Made by a program: the position numbers and the translations under genes. Under the pieces are notes generated by a model. It was not told the DNA's origin and did not search any database. It saw nothing but the letters and a program-made list of their open reading frames with translations. Below are positions 34,944 through 44,742 of a stretch of DNA of 64,000 nt, in pieces; positions within the stretch are counted from its first letter, which is position 1, and the number at the start of each line of letters is the position of its first letter. This stretch comes from Iodidimonas muriae (lineage in GTDB: Bacteria > Pseudomonadota > Alphaproteobacteria > Sphingomonadales > Rhodothalassiaceae): contig NZ_BMOV01000001.1 in NCBI RefSeq assembly GCF_014647255.1, positions 52,208 through 116,207 of the forward strand, written 5' to 3'.

Positions 34944-37100
34944 GTGATACGGCAATATGAGCTGGTGGAACGGGTGCGGTCTTATGATCCCAAGGTGGAC
35001 GAGAGCCTTTTGAACCGTGCCTATGTCTATTCCATGAAGGCACATGGAACGCAGCTTCGTGCATCGGGTGATCCCTATTTCTCGCATCCTTTGGAAGTGG
35101 CGGGCATTCTCACCGATATGAAGCTTGATAGCGCCACCATCGCAACGGCTCTGTTGCATGATGTGGTGGAAGACACCGATGCCAAAGTAGAAGAATTGGC
35201 GGAGATGTTCGGGCCGAAAATCGCCGAACTGGTGGATGGGGTGACAAAATTGTCCCGCATCGAAATGCAGACCGAACATGCCCGCCATGCGGAAAATTTC
35301 CGCAAATTTGTTCTCGCCATGTCCAATGACATCCGGGTGTTGTTGGTGAAGCTGGCGGACCGGCTGCATAATATGCGCACGCTGCATTATATCAAAAAGC
35401 CGGAAAAGCGCCGGCGCATAGCCATGGAAACCCTTGAAATCTATGCGCCCCTGGCCGAGCGGATCGGCATCCGAGACATCAAGGAAGAACTGGAAGAGCT
35501 GTCGTTCCAGCAGATCGAGCCAGAGGTCTGGGAAACCGTTAATGCGCGCCTTGGCTATTTGCGCGATGAAGCGGGAACGCTGGTGGATGAGGTGGTGGAG
35601 GAATTGGTAGATACCATGCGCGCCGAAAAGGTGCCGGCACAGGTGAGCGGGCGGGAAAAACGCCCCTATTCCATCTGGCGCAAAATGGAAAGTACCAATG
35701 CCCCGTTCGAGCAGATTTCCGATGTGATGGCCTTTCGCATCGTGGTGGAAGATCTGCCCACCTGTTATCGCGCCTTGGGCATCGTGCACGGAAAATGGTC
35801 GATGGTTCCGGGTCGCTTCAAAGATTATATCTCGACGCCCAAGCGCAATGGCTATCAATCGCTGCACACCACGGTGATCGGGCCAAAGCGCACACGCATC
35901 GAAATCCAGATCAGAACCCGCGAAATGCACGAAATTGCCGAACTGGGCGTGGCAGCGCATTGGCAATATAAGCAATCGGCGGAAAAGGTGGACGGGTCGC
36001 GCTATCGCTGGATCCGGGCGCTTTTGGAAATTCTGGAGAATGCCTCTACACCGGAAGAGTTTTTGGAACATACCAAGCTGGAGATGTTCAACGATCAGGT
36101 GTTTTGCTTCACCCCCAAGGGCGATCTGATTTCCCTGCCGAAAGGGTCCACCCCTGTTGATTTTGCTTATGCCGTGCATACGGAAATCGGCAATCATTGT
36201 GTAGGGGCAAAGGTTAATGGCCGGCTGCTGCCATTGCGCCATCAACTGCATAATGGCGATCAGGTGGACATTCTTACTTCGAAGGGGCAAGAGCCAAGCC
36301 CGCGCTGGGAAAATTTCATTGTCACAGGAAAAGCGCGGTCGGCCATCCGGCGGGCGGTGCGCCAAAACCAGCGTGAAGAATATGAAGGCTTGGGCAAAAC
36401 CATATTGGAACGCGCGTTCGAGGCGGAAGATCTCGATTTTTCAGAACGGGCTTTGACGTCTTCGTTGTTGAAGCTCAAACGCCAGACCATCGAGGATGTC
36501 TTTTTCGATGTGGGGCAGGGGCATTTGTCTGCTTATGATGTGATTTTAGCGGCCTTTCCCGGCCTGAAGCTGAAAGAAGATCATAAAAGACTTCCGCCTG
36601 TGACACGGGATTGGAGCGGCGATTGGGCCAAAGAACGCAATGGGGCGTCTGCCATCCCGATTTCCGGGCTGACGCCGGGTATGGCGGTGCATCTCAGCGA
36701 TTGCTGCCACCCTTTGCCGGGCGACAGAATTGTTGGAATTTTGACCCAAGGCCAAGGGGTTATGGTTCATACCATTGATTGCGAGGAACTGTCTGATTTC
36801 TCTGAAGCGCCGGAGCGCTGGTTGGACCTTGCCTGGCAGACGCAAGAGGATACGCCCGCCTTTTTTGCCGGCCGGTTGAAATTGATTGTGCTCAATGAAA
36901 TGGGCGCCCTTGCCAATATTGCTTCGCTGGTGGCAAAGCAGGGCGGGAATATCTCCAATCTCAAGATCACCGAGCGGGACCACGAGTTCTACACAATGCT
37001 CGTCGATGTGGAGGTGCGCAATGTGCGGCACCTGATCGAGATATTGACCAGCCTGCGGGCGTCGCGGGGGGTTAATTCTGCGGACCGCCTGCGGGAATGA
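34944..37100 (+). CDS. rsh: Bifunctional (p)ppGpp synthetase/hydrolase
   Basis: The only RelA/SpoT homolog seen here; makes and degrades the stringent-response alarmone. GTG 34944 starts the family N-terminus (M)IRQYELVERVRSYDP and gives 718 residues; a TTG at 34827 would add an unsupported 39. Domains in order: HD hydrolase (YFSHPLEVAGIL, LLHDVVEDTDAKVEEL, so the HDxxED metal site is intact), synthetase (GRFKDYISTPKRNGYQSLHT; the RFKD form typical of bifunctional enzymes), TGS (VFCFTPKGDLISLPKGSTPVDFAYAVH), helical region, then ACT (LANIASLVAKQGGNISNLKI). Confidence 0.96.
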   Translation: MIRQYELVERVRSYDPKVDESLLNRAYVYSMKAHGTQLRASGDPYFSHPLEVAGILTDMKLDSATIATALLHDVVEDTDAKVEELAEMFGPKIAELVDGVTKLSRIEMQTEHARHAENFRKFVLAMSNDIRVLLVKLADRLHNMRTLHYIKKPEKRRRIAMETLEIYAPLAERIGIRDIKEELEELSFQQIEPEVWETVNARLGYLRDEAGTLVDEVVEELVDTMRAEKVPAQVSGREKRPYSIWRKMESTNAPFEQISDVMAFRIVVEDLPTCYRALGIVHGKWSMVPGRFKDYISTPKRNGYQSLHTTVIGPKRTRIEIQIRTREMHEIAELGVAAHWQYKQSAEKVDGSRYRWIRALLEILENASTPEEFLEHTKLEMFNDQVFCFTPKGDLISLPKGSTPVDFAYAVHTEIGNHCVGAKVNGRLLPLRHQLHNGDQVDILTSKGQEPSPRWENFIVTGKARSAIRRAVRQNQREEYEGLGKTILERAFEAEDLDFSERALTSSLLKLKRQTIEDVFFDVGQGHLSAYDVILAAFPGLKLKEDHKRLPPVTRDWSGDWAKERNGASAIPISGLTPGMAVHLSDCCHPLPGDRIVGILTQGQGVMVHTIDCEELSDFSEAPERWLDLAWQTQEDTPAFFAGRLKLIVLNEMGALANIASLVAKQGGNISNLKITERDHEFYTMLVDVEVRNVRHLIEILTSLRASRGVNSADRLRE

Positions 37101-37162
37101 GCTTTGCCTGTTACGGCATGTTAAACACTAAAGGCTATCATCAAGGATAAGGAGTGGGCGTA

Positions 37163-37744
37163 ATGGATCAACAGGCCGTGCTCGGTGAATTTCGTGCGGC
37201 GCAAGCGCTTTTGGAAGGGCACTTTCTTTTGTCGTCGGGCCTTCATAGCTCGGTTTATTTGCAATGTGCGCGGGTTTTGATGAATCCCGAACGGGCGGCG
37301 CGATTGTGTCGGGCACTGGCTTTCAAGGTGCGTGCACGTTTTGGTGAAATTCCGTTGGTTGTCTCACCTGCCATGGGCGGCGTAATTGTTGGCTATGAAA
37401 TGGCGCGGCAATTGGGCGCAGACTCTATCTTTACCGAACGTGTTGGCACAAAGTTCAGTCTTCGCCGTGGTTTTGCCATTAAACCGGGCCAAAGAATTCT
37501 TATGGTGGAAGATGTTGTAACAACCGGCTTATCGTCCCGGGAATGTATCGAAACGATCACGGCACATGGCGGTTCGGTGGTTGCGGCGGCATGTCTCATC
37601 GACCGATCAGGTGGAAAAGCCGATATCGGCGTCCCACTTGTGGCATTGGCGCAAATCGATGCACCACTCTATAAGCCCGATGCTCTGCCCGATGCATTGC
37701 GGCATGTGCCTGCGGTGAAGCCGGGTAGCCGAAACCTTGTGTAA
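37163..37744 (+). CDS. pyrE: Orotate phosphoribosyltransferase
   Basis: Adds ribose-5-phosphate from PRPP to orotate in pyrimidine synthesis. ATG 37163 is preceded by AAGGAG eight bases upstream; 193 residues. Motifs: [37 protein letters not shown] and the PRPP loop [19 protein letters not shown] 37154 is a possible but less likely start. It follows rsh closely. Confidence 0.95.
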   Translation: MDQQAVLGEFRAAQALLEGHFLLSSGLHSSVYLQCARVLMNPERAARLCRALAFKVRARFGEIPLVVSPAMGGVIVGYEMARQLGADSIFTERVGTKFSLRRGFAIKPGQRILMVEDVVTTGLSSRECIETITAHGGSVVAAACLIDRSGGKADIGVPLVALAQIDAPLYKPDALPDALRHVPAVKPGSRNLV

Positions 37745-37777
37745 CGACCTTTTTTAATCAGGACGGTGTCATCTTCG

Positions 37778-38371
37778 ATGTTGTTTCGTCGCAAAATACC
37801 ACTCAATCTTTGGCAAAAGGTCCGTCAGGGCCTATGGCCGAAAAGCGGCTGGTCGCGTGCGGCGCGTTATGTGTGGCATCGTCTGGCCCGGTTGAAAGAT
37901 AGCGCGCACGGTGTGGCTGCTGGTGTGGCATCGGGCGTTGCCATTTCTTTCACGCCCTTTATGGGCTTTCACCTGATTGGCGCCATGGGGATCGCTTTGG
38001 CGGCGCGGGGCAATGTGATTGCCGCGTGGATTGGTACATTGATTGGCAATCCCTGGACATTTCCGTTTATCTGGGTGGCGATTTACCGGCTGGGAAGCTG
38101 GATGATCGGCAACCGGATGGATGAAGGGGCGCACCATCTGAGCTTTGATCTTCTTGTGCACCATCCCACGGCGGCGCTTGGCCCGTTGCTGCTGCCTATG
38201 GCCATTGGCGGCCTGCCCATTGCGCTGATTTCATGGTTTGTAAGCTATTGGCTGGTGCGGCGATCCATTGAACGGTTTCAGGCCGCACGCCGGATAAAGC
38301 TGGAAATGGTGCGCAAGCGGCTGCCCAAAAAGGAGGGCAGGGCGGTGTCTCGGGATATGAAACGGGCGTGA
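37778..38371 (+). CDS. DUF2062-family membrane protein
   Basis: A 197-residue protein with an N-terminal basic region (RRKIPLNLWQKVRQGLWPKSGW) and two or three membrane helices. The family core is GVASGVAISFTPFMGFHLIGAMGIALAARGN and IGNPWTFPFIWVAIYRLG, read in two segments. C-terminal basic tail. Function of the family is unknown. ATG 37778 fits the family N-terminus; GTG 37766 has a closer GGA but too near. It lies between pyrE and pdxJ, a placement common in alphaproteobacteria. Confidence 0.85.
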   Translation: MLFRRKIPLNLWQKVRQGLWPKSGWSRAARYVWHRLARLKDSAHGVAAGVASGVAISFTPFMGFHLIGAMGIALAARGNVIAAWIGTLIGNPWTFPFIWVAIYRLGSWMIGNRMDEGAHHLSFDLLVHHPTAALGPLLLPMAIGGLPIALISWFVSYWLVRRSIERFQAARRIKLEMVRKRLPKKEGRAVSRDMKRA

Positions 38372-38379
38372 GGCGATAA

Positions 38380-39141
38380 GTGAAGCATTTGCGATTGGGT
38401 GTGAATATCGATCATGTGGCGACCGTGCGCAATGCGCGGGGTGGCCGCCATCCCGATCCGGTGCGTGCGGCCATGTTGGCGGCGGCGTGTGGCGCCGACC
38501 AGATCACCGCCCATCTGCGGGAGGATCGCCGCCATATTACCGACCGTGATATCGAGCGGTTGATGGTGGAAAGCCCTGCGCCTTTGAATATGGAAATGGC
38601 GGCCACCCGCGATATGTTGGCGATTGCTTTGCGCCATAAGCCCTTTGCCATTTGTATTGTGCCGGAACGCCGCGAAGAGCTCACCACCGAGGGTGGACTG
38701 GATGCGGTTGCGGGTTTTGATGCTTTGGTCCCGATCGTTGGGGCCCTGGCCGATGCAGGGTGCCGCGTGAGCTTGTTTCTCGATGCCGCAAAACGGCAAC
38801 TGGATGCGGCCCAAAGATTGGGTGCCCATGCGGTGGAACTGCATACGGGCGCTTATGCCAATGCCACGGGTGCTGAACAGCTGGCTATTTTGGACGGCTT
38901 GAAATCTGCGGCCAAACACGGAGCGGCTCTGGGGCTTGAAATGCATGCGGGGCACGGCCTGACTTACGATAATGTGACGCCGGTGGCGGCCATTGCCGAG
39001 ATCGAGGAACTGAATATCGGCCATTATCTGATCGGCGAGGCCATTTTTGTCGGGCTGGAAGCATCGCTGGGCCGTATGCGTATGCTTATGGATCAGGCCC
39101 GCAGGCAAAAAGTGATGGTACAAAGTGGCGCGGCCTCATGA
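38380..39141 (+). CDS. pdxJ: Pyridoxine 5'-phosphate synthase
   Basis: Condenses 3-amino-1-hydroxyacetone phosphate with deoxyxylulose phosphate to give pyridoxine phosphate. 253 residues from GTG 38380. Motifs: [54 protein letters not shown] and the C-terminal [16 protein letters not shown]. Overlaps acpS by four bases (ATGA). Confidence 0.96.
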   Translation: MKHLRLGVNIDHVATVRNARGGRHPDPVRAAMLAAACGADQITAHLREDRRHITDRDIERLMVESPAPLNMEMAATRDMLAIALRHKPFAICIVPERREELTTEGGLDAVAGFDALVPIVGALADAGCRVSLFLDAAKRQLDAAQRLGAHAVELHTGAYANATGAEQLAILDGLKSAAKHGAALGLEMHAGHGLTYDNVTPVAAIAEIEELNIGHYLIGEAIFVGLEASLGRMRMLMDQARRQKVMVQSGAAS

Positions 39142-39569
39142 TTGTTCTGGGAATGGGCAATGATATGATCGATATCCGCCGCATCGAACGGTCGTTGGAG
39201 CGTTGGGGCGAGCGCTTCATCAATCGGGTCTATACGGATATCGAAATCGAGAAATCCGAACGCCGTGCCAATCGCGCTGCCAGCTATGCCAAGCGCTTTG
39301 CAGCCAAAGAGGCCTGCGCCAAGGCGTTGGGGACGGGGTTTAACAAAGGCGTTTATATGCGCGATCTGGGGGTGGTTAATTTACCCGGCGGCAAACCCAC
39401 CATCGCGTTAACCGGTGGGGCGGCCCGGCATCTGGAAAGCATCACGCCGACCGGCTTTGTGGCGCGGCTGGACCTGACCATCACGGATGATGATCCATGG
39501 GCGCAAGCCATTGTGTTAATCAGCGCTATTCCTTTAGAATATGCCGCGATGATGAAGCCGCTGACTTGA
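39138..39569 (+). CDS. acpS: Holo-[acyl-carrier-protein] synthase
   Basis: Transfers phosphopantetheine from CoA to the acyl carrier protein. 143 residues. Family motifs are [13 protein letters not shown] (metal-binding Asp) and the catalytic [34 protein letters not shown] is the substrate loop. Translation is coupled to pdxJ. Confidence 0.95.
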   Translation: MIVLGMGNDMIDIRRIERSLERWGERFINRVYTDIEIEKSERRANRAASYAKRFAAKEACAKALGTGFNKGVYMRDLGVVNLPGGKPTIALTGGAARHLESITPTGFVARLDLTITDDDPWAQAIVLISAIPLEYAAMMKPLT

Positions 39570-39618
39570 CATTCCTCCCTTTGCTCGGCTTGATGCCCGC
39601 TCATGGAAAGGCCCCAAT

Positions 39619-40479
39619 ATGAATGATGGCGAAATCAGGACGAAAGTCACAGGATCAGACGCGTCATATGCGGCAAAAAAAGAGGCGGGTGAGCCAGTGG
39701 GATTGGGACGTCAAATCAAGGAGCTGGTGCGCTTCGTTCTGTCGGTAGCGGTGATTGTGCTGGGCGTGCGCACCTTTTTGTTCGAGCCGTTCAATATCCC
39801 GTCGGAATCCATGTTGCCCACCTTGATGGTTGGTGATTATCTGTTTGTTTCCAAATATCCTTATGGCTATTCGCACCATTCCATCATCACCAGCCCCGAT
39901 CTGTTTTCCGGCCGTATTCTGGACCGGGCTCCCAAGCGCGGCGATGTGGCGGTGTTCAAACTGCCCCGCGATAATAAAACCGATTATATCAAACGGGTGA
40001 TCGGATTGCCCGGTGATCATATTCAGATGCGCGATGGCCATCTGTTTATCAATGATCAGGCTGTCGAGCGGCAGCGTATTGAAGATTTCGTTGTGGAGGT
40101 GTCCGAAAACACCATCTGTTCGGCTCCGTTTTTAGAAACGGCTGAAGATGGCAAGGATTATTGCCGCTATCCGCAATATCGTGAAACCTTACCCAATGCG
40201 GTGAGCTACAATACGCTGGATCTCAATCCGGCAGGGCCCAGTGATAATACGCGCATGTTCGTTGTGCCTGCGGGCCATTATTTCATGATGGGCGATAACC
40301 GCGACAATTCCCTTGATAGCCGCCGCCCGCAATCCACCGGTGTGGGCTATGTTCCGGCGGAAAATCTGGTGGGCCGCGCCGAGATGATTTTCTTCGCCAC
40401 CGATGGGGGCGCCCATATCTGGGAACCGTGGTTCTGGTTCCAATCCATGCGGTATAAGCGCTTTTTCTCTTTTTTATAA
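39619..40479 (+). CDS. lepB: Signal peptidase I
   Basis: Inner-membrane serine protease that removes Sec and Tat signal peptides. 286 residues. One membrane helix at about 38-55 (FVLSVAVIVLGVRTFL). Then NIPSESMLPTL with nucleophile Ser64 and DYIKRVIGLPGD with general base Lys125. The C-terminal boxes GHYFMMGDNRDNSLDSR are intact. A polar N-terminal extension of about 35 residues precedes the helix. Confidence 0.96.
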   Translation: MNDGEIRTKVTGSDASYAAKKEAGEPVGLGRQIKELVRFVLSVAVIVLGVRTFLFEPFNIPSESMLPTLMVGDYLFVSKYPYGYSHHSIITSPDLFSGRILDRAPKRGDVAVFKLPRDNKTDYIKRVIGLPGDHIQMRDGHLFINDQAVERQRIEDFVVEVSENTICSAPFLETAEDGKDYCRYPQYRETLPNAVSYNTLDLNPAGPSDNTRMFVVPAGHYFMMGDNRDNSLDSRRPQSTGVGYVPAENLVGRAEMIFFATDGGAHIWEPWFWFQSMRYKRFFSFL

Positions 40480-40492
40480 GTGATCCTACCCG

Positions 40493-41185
40493 ATGACGAT
40501 TTTGGACGAGGACAGCCTTCGCCGGGCACAAGACCTGTTGGGATATGGCTTTGATCAGCCAGATCTTTTGGCTGCGGCCCTGACCCATCCCTCTTTGGGG
40601 GGGGCGCCCAATTATCAAAGGCTGGAATTTCTGGGAGACAGGGTTCTTGGGCTGGTGATTTCCCATTGGCTATATGAAACCTATCCCGATGAAGCGGAAG
40701 GAAAGCTCAACCGCCGGTTCACAGCGCTTGTGCGGAAAGAAACACTTGCCCATATCGCGCTGGCGCTTGGTCTTGCACCCTTTATCAGGCTGGAAGCCGG
40801 GGCGCAGGCGGAAGGCACCCATGAAGCCCCCGGCGTTTTGGCCGATATATGCGAAGCGGTGATCGGGGCGATCTATCTGGATGGCGGGCTGGCTCCTGCC
40901 CAGCATTTCATTAAAACCCATTGGTCGGCATCCATGAAGAATGGGCCGCAGGCTTATCGGGATGCAAAAACGGCCTTGCAAGAATGGGCGCAAGGGCGTG
41001 GCTTACCGCTTCCCTGTTATCAACTGGTTGGCCGCACCGGGCCTGACCATAACCCGAAATTCGAGATAGAAGTGTCGGTGAAGGAGGCGGGGACCGCGCG
41101 GGCCCATGGACCATCGAAACGGCAGGCAGAGCAGCAAGCCGCGACACATTTATTGGAAAAATTGGCACCTGAAAGAGATATCTGA
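40493..41185 (+). CDS. rnc: Ribonuclease III
   Basis: Double-strand-specific RNase processing rRNA and mRNAs. 230 residues. Catalytic signature RLEFLGDRVLGLVIS with the acidic cluster, then AICEAVIGAIYLDGG-type region (ADICEAVIGAIYLDGG). C-terminal dsRNA-binding domain has AKTALQEWAQGRG and AHGPSKRQAEQQAATHLLEKL. Shares one base with the era start. Confidence 0.96.
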   Translation: MTILDEDSLRRAQDLLGYGFDQPDLLAAALTHPSLGGAPNYQRLEFLGDRVLGLVISHWLYETYPDEAEGKLNRRFTALVRKETLAHIALALGLAPFIRLEAGAQAEGTHEAPGVLADICEAVIGAIYLDGGLAPAQHFIKTHWSASMKNGPQAYRDAKTALQEWAQGRGLPLPCYQLVGRTGPDHNPKFEIEVSVKEAGTARAHGPSKRQAEQQAATHLLEKLAPERDI

Positions 41186-42099
41186 TGCAAAATGTGACCC
41201 AAGGTGCAGAAACCACCTGTGGCTTTATCGCCTTGATCGGTGCGCCCAATGCGGGGAAATCGACACTTTTGAATGCCTTGGTGGGGCAAAAAATTGCCAT
41301 TGTCAGCCATAAAGTGCAAACCACGCGGACGCGGCTGACCGGCATTGCCATTGAAGGCCAAAGCCAGCTTGTGTTTGTGGATACGCCGGGTATTTTTGCG
41401 CCCAAGCGCAGGCTGGACCGGGCGATGGTGGCTGCAGCGTGGGAAGGTGCGCAAGATGCGGATCAGGTGGTTTTCCTGATTGATGCCGCCAAGGGTATCC
41501 GTGCCGATGAACAAAAGATCATTGATGGGCTTTCAGAAGCGGGCCGTAAGGTGATCGTGGCGCTTAATAAAGTGGATAGCGTCAAGCGCGACCGGCTGTT
41601 GGCCTTGGCGCAAGCGGTGGATGCTGCAGGCGTGGCCGCCGAGATTTTCATGATCTCTGCCCTTACGGGGGATGGCGTGCAGGATCTGAAAACGCATCTG
41701 GCAAAGAATTTGCCCAAAAGCCCGTGGCTTTATCCCGAAGATCAGATCACCGATATCACCACCCGTGTTTTGGCGGCGGAAATCACCCGCGAAAAGATTT
41801 TTTTACGGCTTCATCAGGAACTGCCTTATGGCATCACCGTCGAGACGGAAAAATGGGAAGGCCGCAAGGACGGGTCCATCGAGATTCATCAGGTGATCCA
41901 TGTGTCGCGGGATGGCCATAAGGGTATCGTGATCGGCAAGGGCGGACAGACATTGAAAGCCATTGGTGAAACTGCGCGGCTGGATATGGAAACCATGATG
42001 GGCCAAAGGGTGCATCTGTTCTTGTTTGTGCGGGTAACCGAACGCTGGGCGGAAGACCGCGAACATTATCTGGCAATGGGCCTTAATTACGTAGACTGA
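41185..42099 (+). CDS. era: GTPase Era
   Basis: Ribosome-associated GTPase for 16S rRNA maturation and 30S assembly. 304 residues. G1 GAPNAGKST, G2 region KVQTTRTRLTGI, G3 DTPG, G4 NKVD; C-terminal KH domain EIHQVIHVSRDGHKGIVIGKGG cut by the GxxG turn. The rnc-era-recO order is conserved. Confidence 0.97.
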   Translation: MQNVTQGAETTCGFIALIGAPNAGKSTLLNALVGQKIAIVSHKVQTTRTRLTGIAIEGQSQLVFVDTPGIFAPKRRLDRAMVAAAWEGAQDADQVVFLIDAAKGIRADEQKIIDGLSEAGRKVIVALNKVDSVKRDRLLALAQAVDAAGVAAEIFMISALTGDGVQDLKTHLAKNLPKSPWLYPEDQITDITTRVLAAEITREKIFLRLHQELPYGITVETEKWEGRKDGSIEIHQVIHVSRDGHKGIVIGKGGQTLKAIGETARLDMETMMGQRVHLFLFVRVTERWAEDREHYLAMGLNYVD

Positions 42100-42136
42100 T
42101 CTTTTCATCCTTTGCGGCTATTGATCGCCTTTTCTT

Positions 42137-42883
42137 ATGGAATGGACCGAACCGAGCTTGATCCTGTCCGCCGGCCGGCATGGGGAACACCATGCCATCG
42201 TCGATTTGCTGACCGCGAGCCGGGGCCGGTGGCGCGGTTTGGTGCGCGGCGGAAAAGGGCGGCGCTTGTCCGGCATTTTGCAACCGGGCAATGAAGTGGA
42301 GGCTCACTGGCGCGCCCGCCTTGAAAGCCAGCTTGGCGCTGCCACCATTGAACTGCGCCAAGGCCGCGCCGGTGCATTATTGGGAGAGCCGCGCCGTTTA
42401 TCGGCGCTGGTGTCTGTCTGTGCCACATTGGCCGCATGCTTGCCGGAACGGGAAGCGCATCCGGCGGTCTATGAAGCCGCGACGGCGTTTTTTGATCTCT
42501 TGTCTGACGAGACGATGGAGTCCGTGGATTGGGGCCCGGCTTTGGTGCGGCTGGAAGTGGGGTTGTTGGCCGATCTGGGCTATGGCCTTGATCTCAAGGC
42601 CTGTGCCGCGACGGGTGTTTTGGACGATCTTGTTTATGTGTCGCCCAAATCCGGACGGGCGGTAAGCGCGAAGGCGGGAAAACCCTATCATGACCGGCTG
42701 TTGCCCTTGCCCGCATTTCTGACGGGGCAACAAACCGGCCCGATAACGGCAAAAGCGGTGAGCGATGGATTGTTCTTGACGGGTTTTTTCCTTGAGCGTT
42801 TGGTCCGAGAAAGCCATGCTCGGCCCTTGCCGCAAGAGCGGCAAAGGCTTTTGCAGGCCTTCAAGGATGAAGGAACGGCTTGA
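42137..42883 (+). CDS. recO: DNA repair protein RecO
   Basis: Mediator of RecA loading in the RecFOR pathway. 248 residues. N-terminal OB fold (LILSAGRHGEHHAIVDLLTA, VRGGKGRRLSGILQPGN), then a helical domain. The zinc-finger region is reduced: CAATGVLDDLVYVSPKSGRAVS has a single Cys, as often in alphaproteobacteria. Start ATG 42137. Confidence 0.92.
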   Translation: MEWTEPSLILSAGRHGEHHAIVDLLTASRGRWRGLVRGGKGRRLSGILQPGNEVEAHWRARLESQLGAATIELRQGRAGALLGEPRRLSALVSVCATLAACLPEREAHPAVYEAATAFFDLLSDETMESVDWGPALVRLEVGLLADLGYGLDLKACAATGVLDDLVYVSPKSGRAVSAKAGKPYHDRLLPLPAFLTGQQTGPITAKAVSDGLFLTGFFLERLVRESHARPLPQERQRLLQAFKDEGTA

Positions 42884-43024
42884 TCGATGTGGCTTGGGCC
42901 CGGTCTTGGCTGTTTTACCCAATGCACAAGATCAGCGAGAGGGCGGGCAATCACTCGCGCTTGCCGATCATGCTGCACTGCGGTAAAAGGGCTGGCTTTA
43001 TAGTTTAGCGTACGAGGATAAAGG

Positions 43025-43915
43025 ATGACCACACAGGTAAAAGCACCGGCAAAGTCAGGGGCCCCGCAAGGGACCACCGCTGTGGTGCGCACGGTGGCCG
43101 ATCTTCGGGCGCATGTGGCGGCTTGGCACGGGCAAGGTCTTCGTGTCGGGTTGGTGCCAACCATGGGAGCGCTGCACCATGGGCATTTGTCGCTGATTGA
43201 CCGTCTGGCCGATCATGTTGACCGGGTGATCGTGTCGATCTTCGTCAATCCCGCGCAATTCGGCCCCAATGAAGATTTCTCCGCCTATCCCCGGCGTGAG
43301 GCACAGGATCTGGCTGCCCTTGAAACCGTGGGGGCCGATCTTGCCTATCTGCCTGATGTGAAGGTTATGTATCCGCAAGGTTTTCGCACCAATATTCATG
43401 TGAAAGGCCTGAGCGAAGGTCTGGAAGGGGATGTGCGGCCCGGGCATTTCGATGGCGTGGCCACAGTGGTGATGAAGCTGCTGATGCAATCGCAGTGCGA
43501 TTGCGCCATCTTCGGGGAAAAGGACTTCCAGCAATTTGCGGTGCTGCGCCGTCTTGTGATCGATCTGGATCTGCCTGTGGAGATTGTGGCAGGTCCCATC
43601 ATCCGCGAGCCCGATGGTCTGGCCGCGTCTTCGCGCAATGTCTATTTGAATACAGAACAACGCCGCATTGCCGGACAGTTGAATCTGGTGCTGGCGGACT
43701 TGCGCCGCCGTGCCATGGCGGGCGAGGATTTGCGTGTTCTTGAACAGGAAGGCGAAAAGGCTTTGCTCGCCAAAGGGTTCGACCGGGTGGATTATGTGCG
43801 CTTTTGTAATGCCGAAAGCCTTGAAACGGCTGAGGATTTAGCGGCTCCGGTGCAGTTGTTGGCGGTGGCTGTTCTGGGAAAAACCCGGCTGCTGGATAAT
43901 GTGCAGATCGGTTAA
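43025..43915 (+). CDS. panC: Pantothenate synthetase
   Basis: Ligates pantoate and beta-alanine with ATP to give pantothenate for coenzyme A. 296 residues. An N-terminal extension of about 22 residues precedes the core. Motifs: VGLVPTMGALHHGHLSLI, VSIFVNPAQFGPNEDFSAYPR, the KxxGxxDxxQ-like FGEKDFQQFAVLRRLV, and EPDGLAASSRNVYL. Its TAA shares the four bases TTAA with the stop of the response regulator on the other strand. A 141-base gap without clear features separates it from recO. Confidence 0.95.
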   Translation: MTTQVKAPAKSGAPQGTTAVVRTVADLRAHVAAWHGQGLRVGLVPTMGALHHGHLSLIDRLADHVDRVIVSIFVNPAQFGPNEDFSAYPRREAQDLAALETVGADLAYLPDVKVMYPQGFRTNIHVKGLSEGLEGDVRPGHFDGVATVVMKLLMQSQCDCAIFGEKDFQQFAVLRRLVIDLDLPVEIVAGPIIREPDGLAASSRNVYLNTEQRRIAGQLNLVLADLRRRAMAGEDLRVLEQEGEKALLAKGFDRVDYVRFCNAESLETAEDLAAPVQLLAVAVLGKTRLLDNVQIG

Positions 43916-44685
43916 TGCTCTTGCGTGGCGGATGTGGTTCCCAACCCGGTTTCCCCCGCATGAATGAAGCGTGGATCTTGGCACAAGACATCATAATACC
44001 TGCACAAAATGCCAATATCTGCGGCCCAGGGCGCGCGTAATTTCCGGAAGATCTGATGCAAGGCATCAGGAAAGCGCACCCATTGTGACGGGCTTTCGCT
44101 GCTTTCTTCCAACAGATGGGCGACCCGCCCCATGATCTCGATTCGGTGGATCAGGCGCGTACCGTAATCTTGCGGCATGGATTGAATCTCCCGGTGCAGA
44201 CGTTCAAAAACATGATCGATTAAGGCCGGATCGTTTTTGATCTGGCCAAGCACCGGTTCGATGGGGCTCATGCTTTCCAAAGCGCTGATGGCGTTAAGAC
44301 GGGCCGTGCGGGGCAGGCCGCGAAAACCGCAGATAAGCCAAAAAGCCAGCCGGTCCATCAAATGGGCAAGATCGCCCCCCTTCAATAAAAAATCATCGCC
44401 GCCACATTCCAGACCGCGCAGCATGTCCTGTGCTGTATCATTGGCGGATAAAAACAGGATCGGGCAGGGGCGCAGACCGTTTTCCAAAAGGTGCGTGACC
44501 ATGGCATGTCCGCTCATATCCGGCATTTCCACATCGGAAACGATCAAGGCCAGATGCCGCTCGCGCACCAGTTCCAGCGCCTCGCGCCCGCCAGAGCAGA
44601 GCTTTACGGAAAATCCGCGTTTTTGAATGGCGGCCCCGTAAAGCCGGGCAATAGCCGGATCATCGTCGATCAACAGGATCGTCAC
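43912..44685 (-). CDS. Response regulator with unusual C-terminal region
   Basis: 257 residues. The REC domain (1-120) has LLIDDDPAIARLYG (metal-binding Asp cluster), phospho-acceptor Asp in IVSDVEMPDMSG, a Ser at ILFLSANDTAQDM and Lys in DDFLLKGG, so it should be phosphorylated. Residues 125-257 are helical with no known DNA-binding or enzymatic output motif. No histidine kinase is adjacent. The gene lies downstream of mgtE on the same strand. Output and partners are unknown. Confidence 0.85.
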   Translation of the reverse strand: MTILLIDDDPAIARLYGAAIQKRGFSVKLCSGGREALELVRERHLALIVSDVEMPDMSGHAMVTHLLENGLRPCPILFLSANDTAQDMLRGLECGGDDFLLKGGDLAHLMDRLAFWLICGFRGLPRTARLNAISALESMSPIEPVLGQIKNDPALIDHVFERLHREIQSMPQDYGTRLIHRIEIMGRVAHLLEESSESPSQWVRFPDALHQIFRKLRAPWAADIGILCRYYDVLCQDPRFIHAGETGLGTTSATQEH

Positions 44686-44742
44686 ATCCGCCTCACGTCA
44701 CTGCATAATCGGCGGTTCCGGCTCATTATATGTTCGTCTTTC

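Noticed and set aside
34887..36365. A 492-residue open frame antisense to rsh
   Set aside because: No family similarity; it mirrors the codon bias of the well-supported rsh gene on the other strand.
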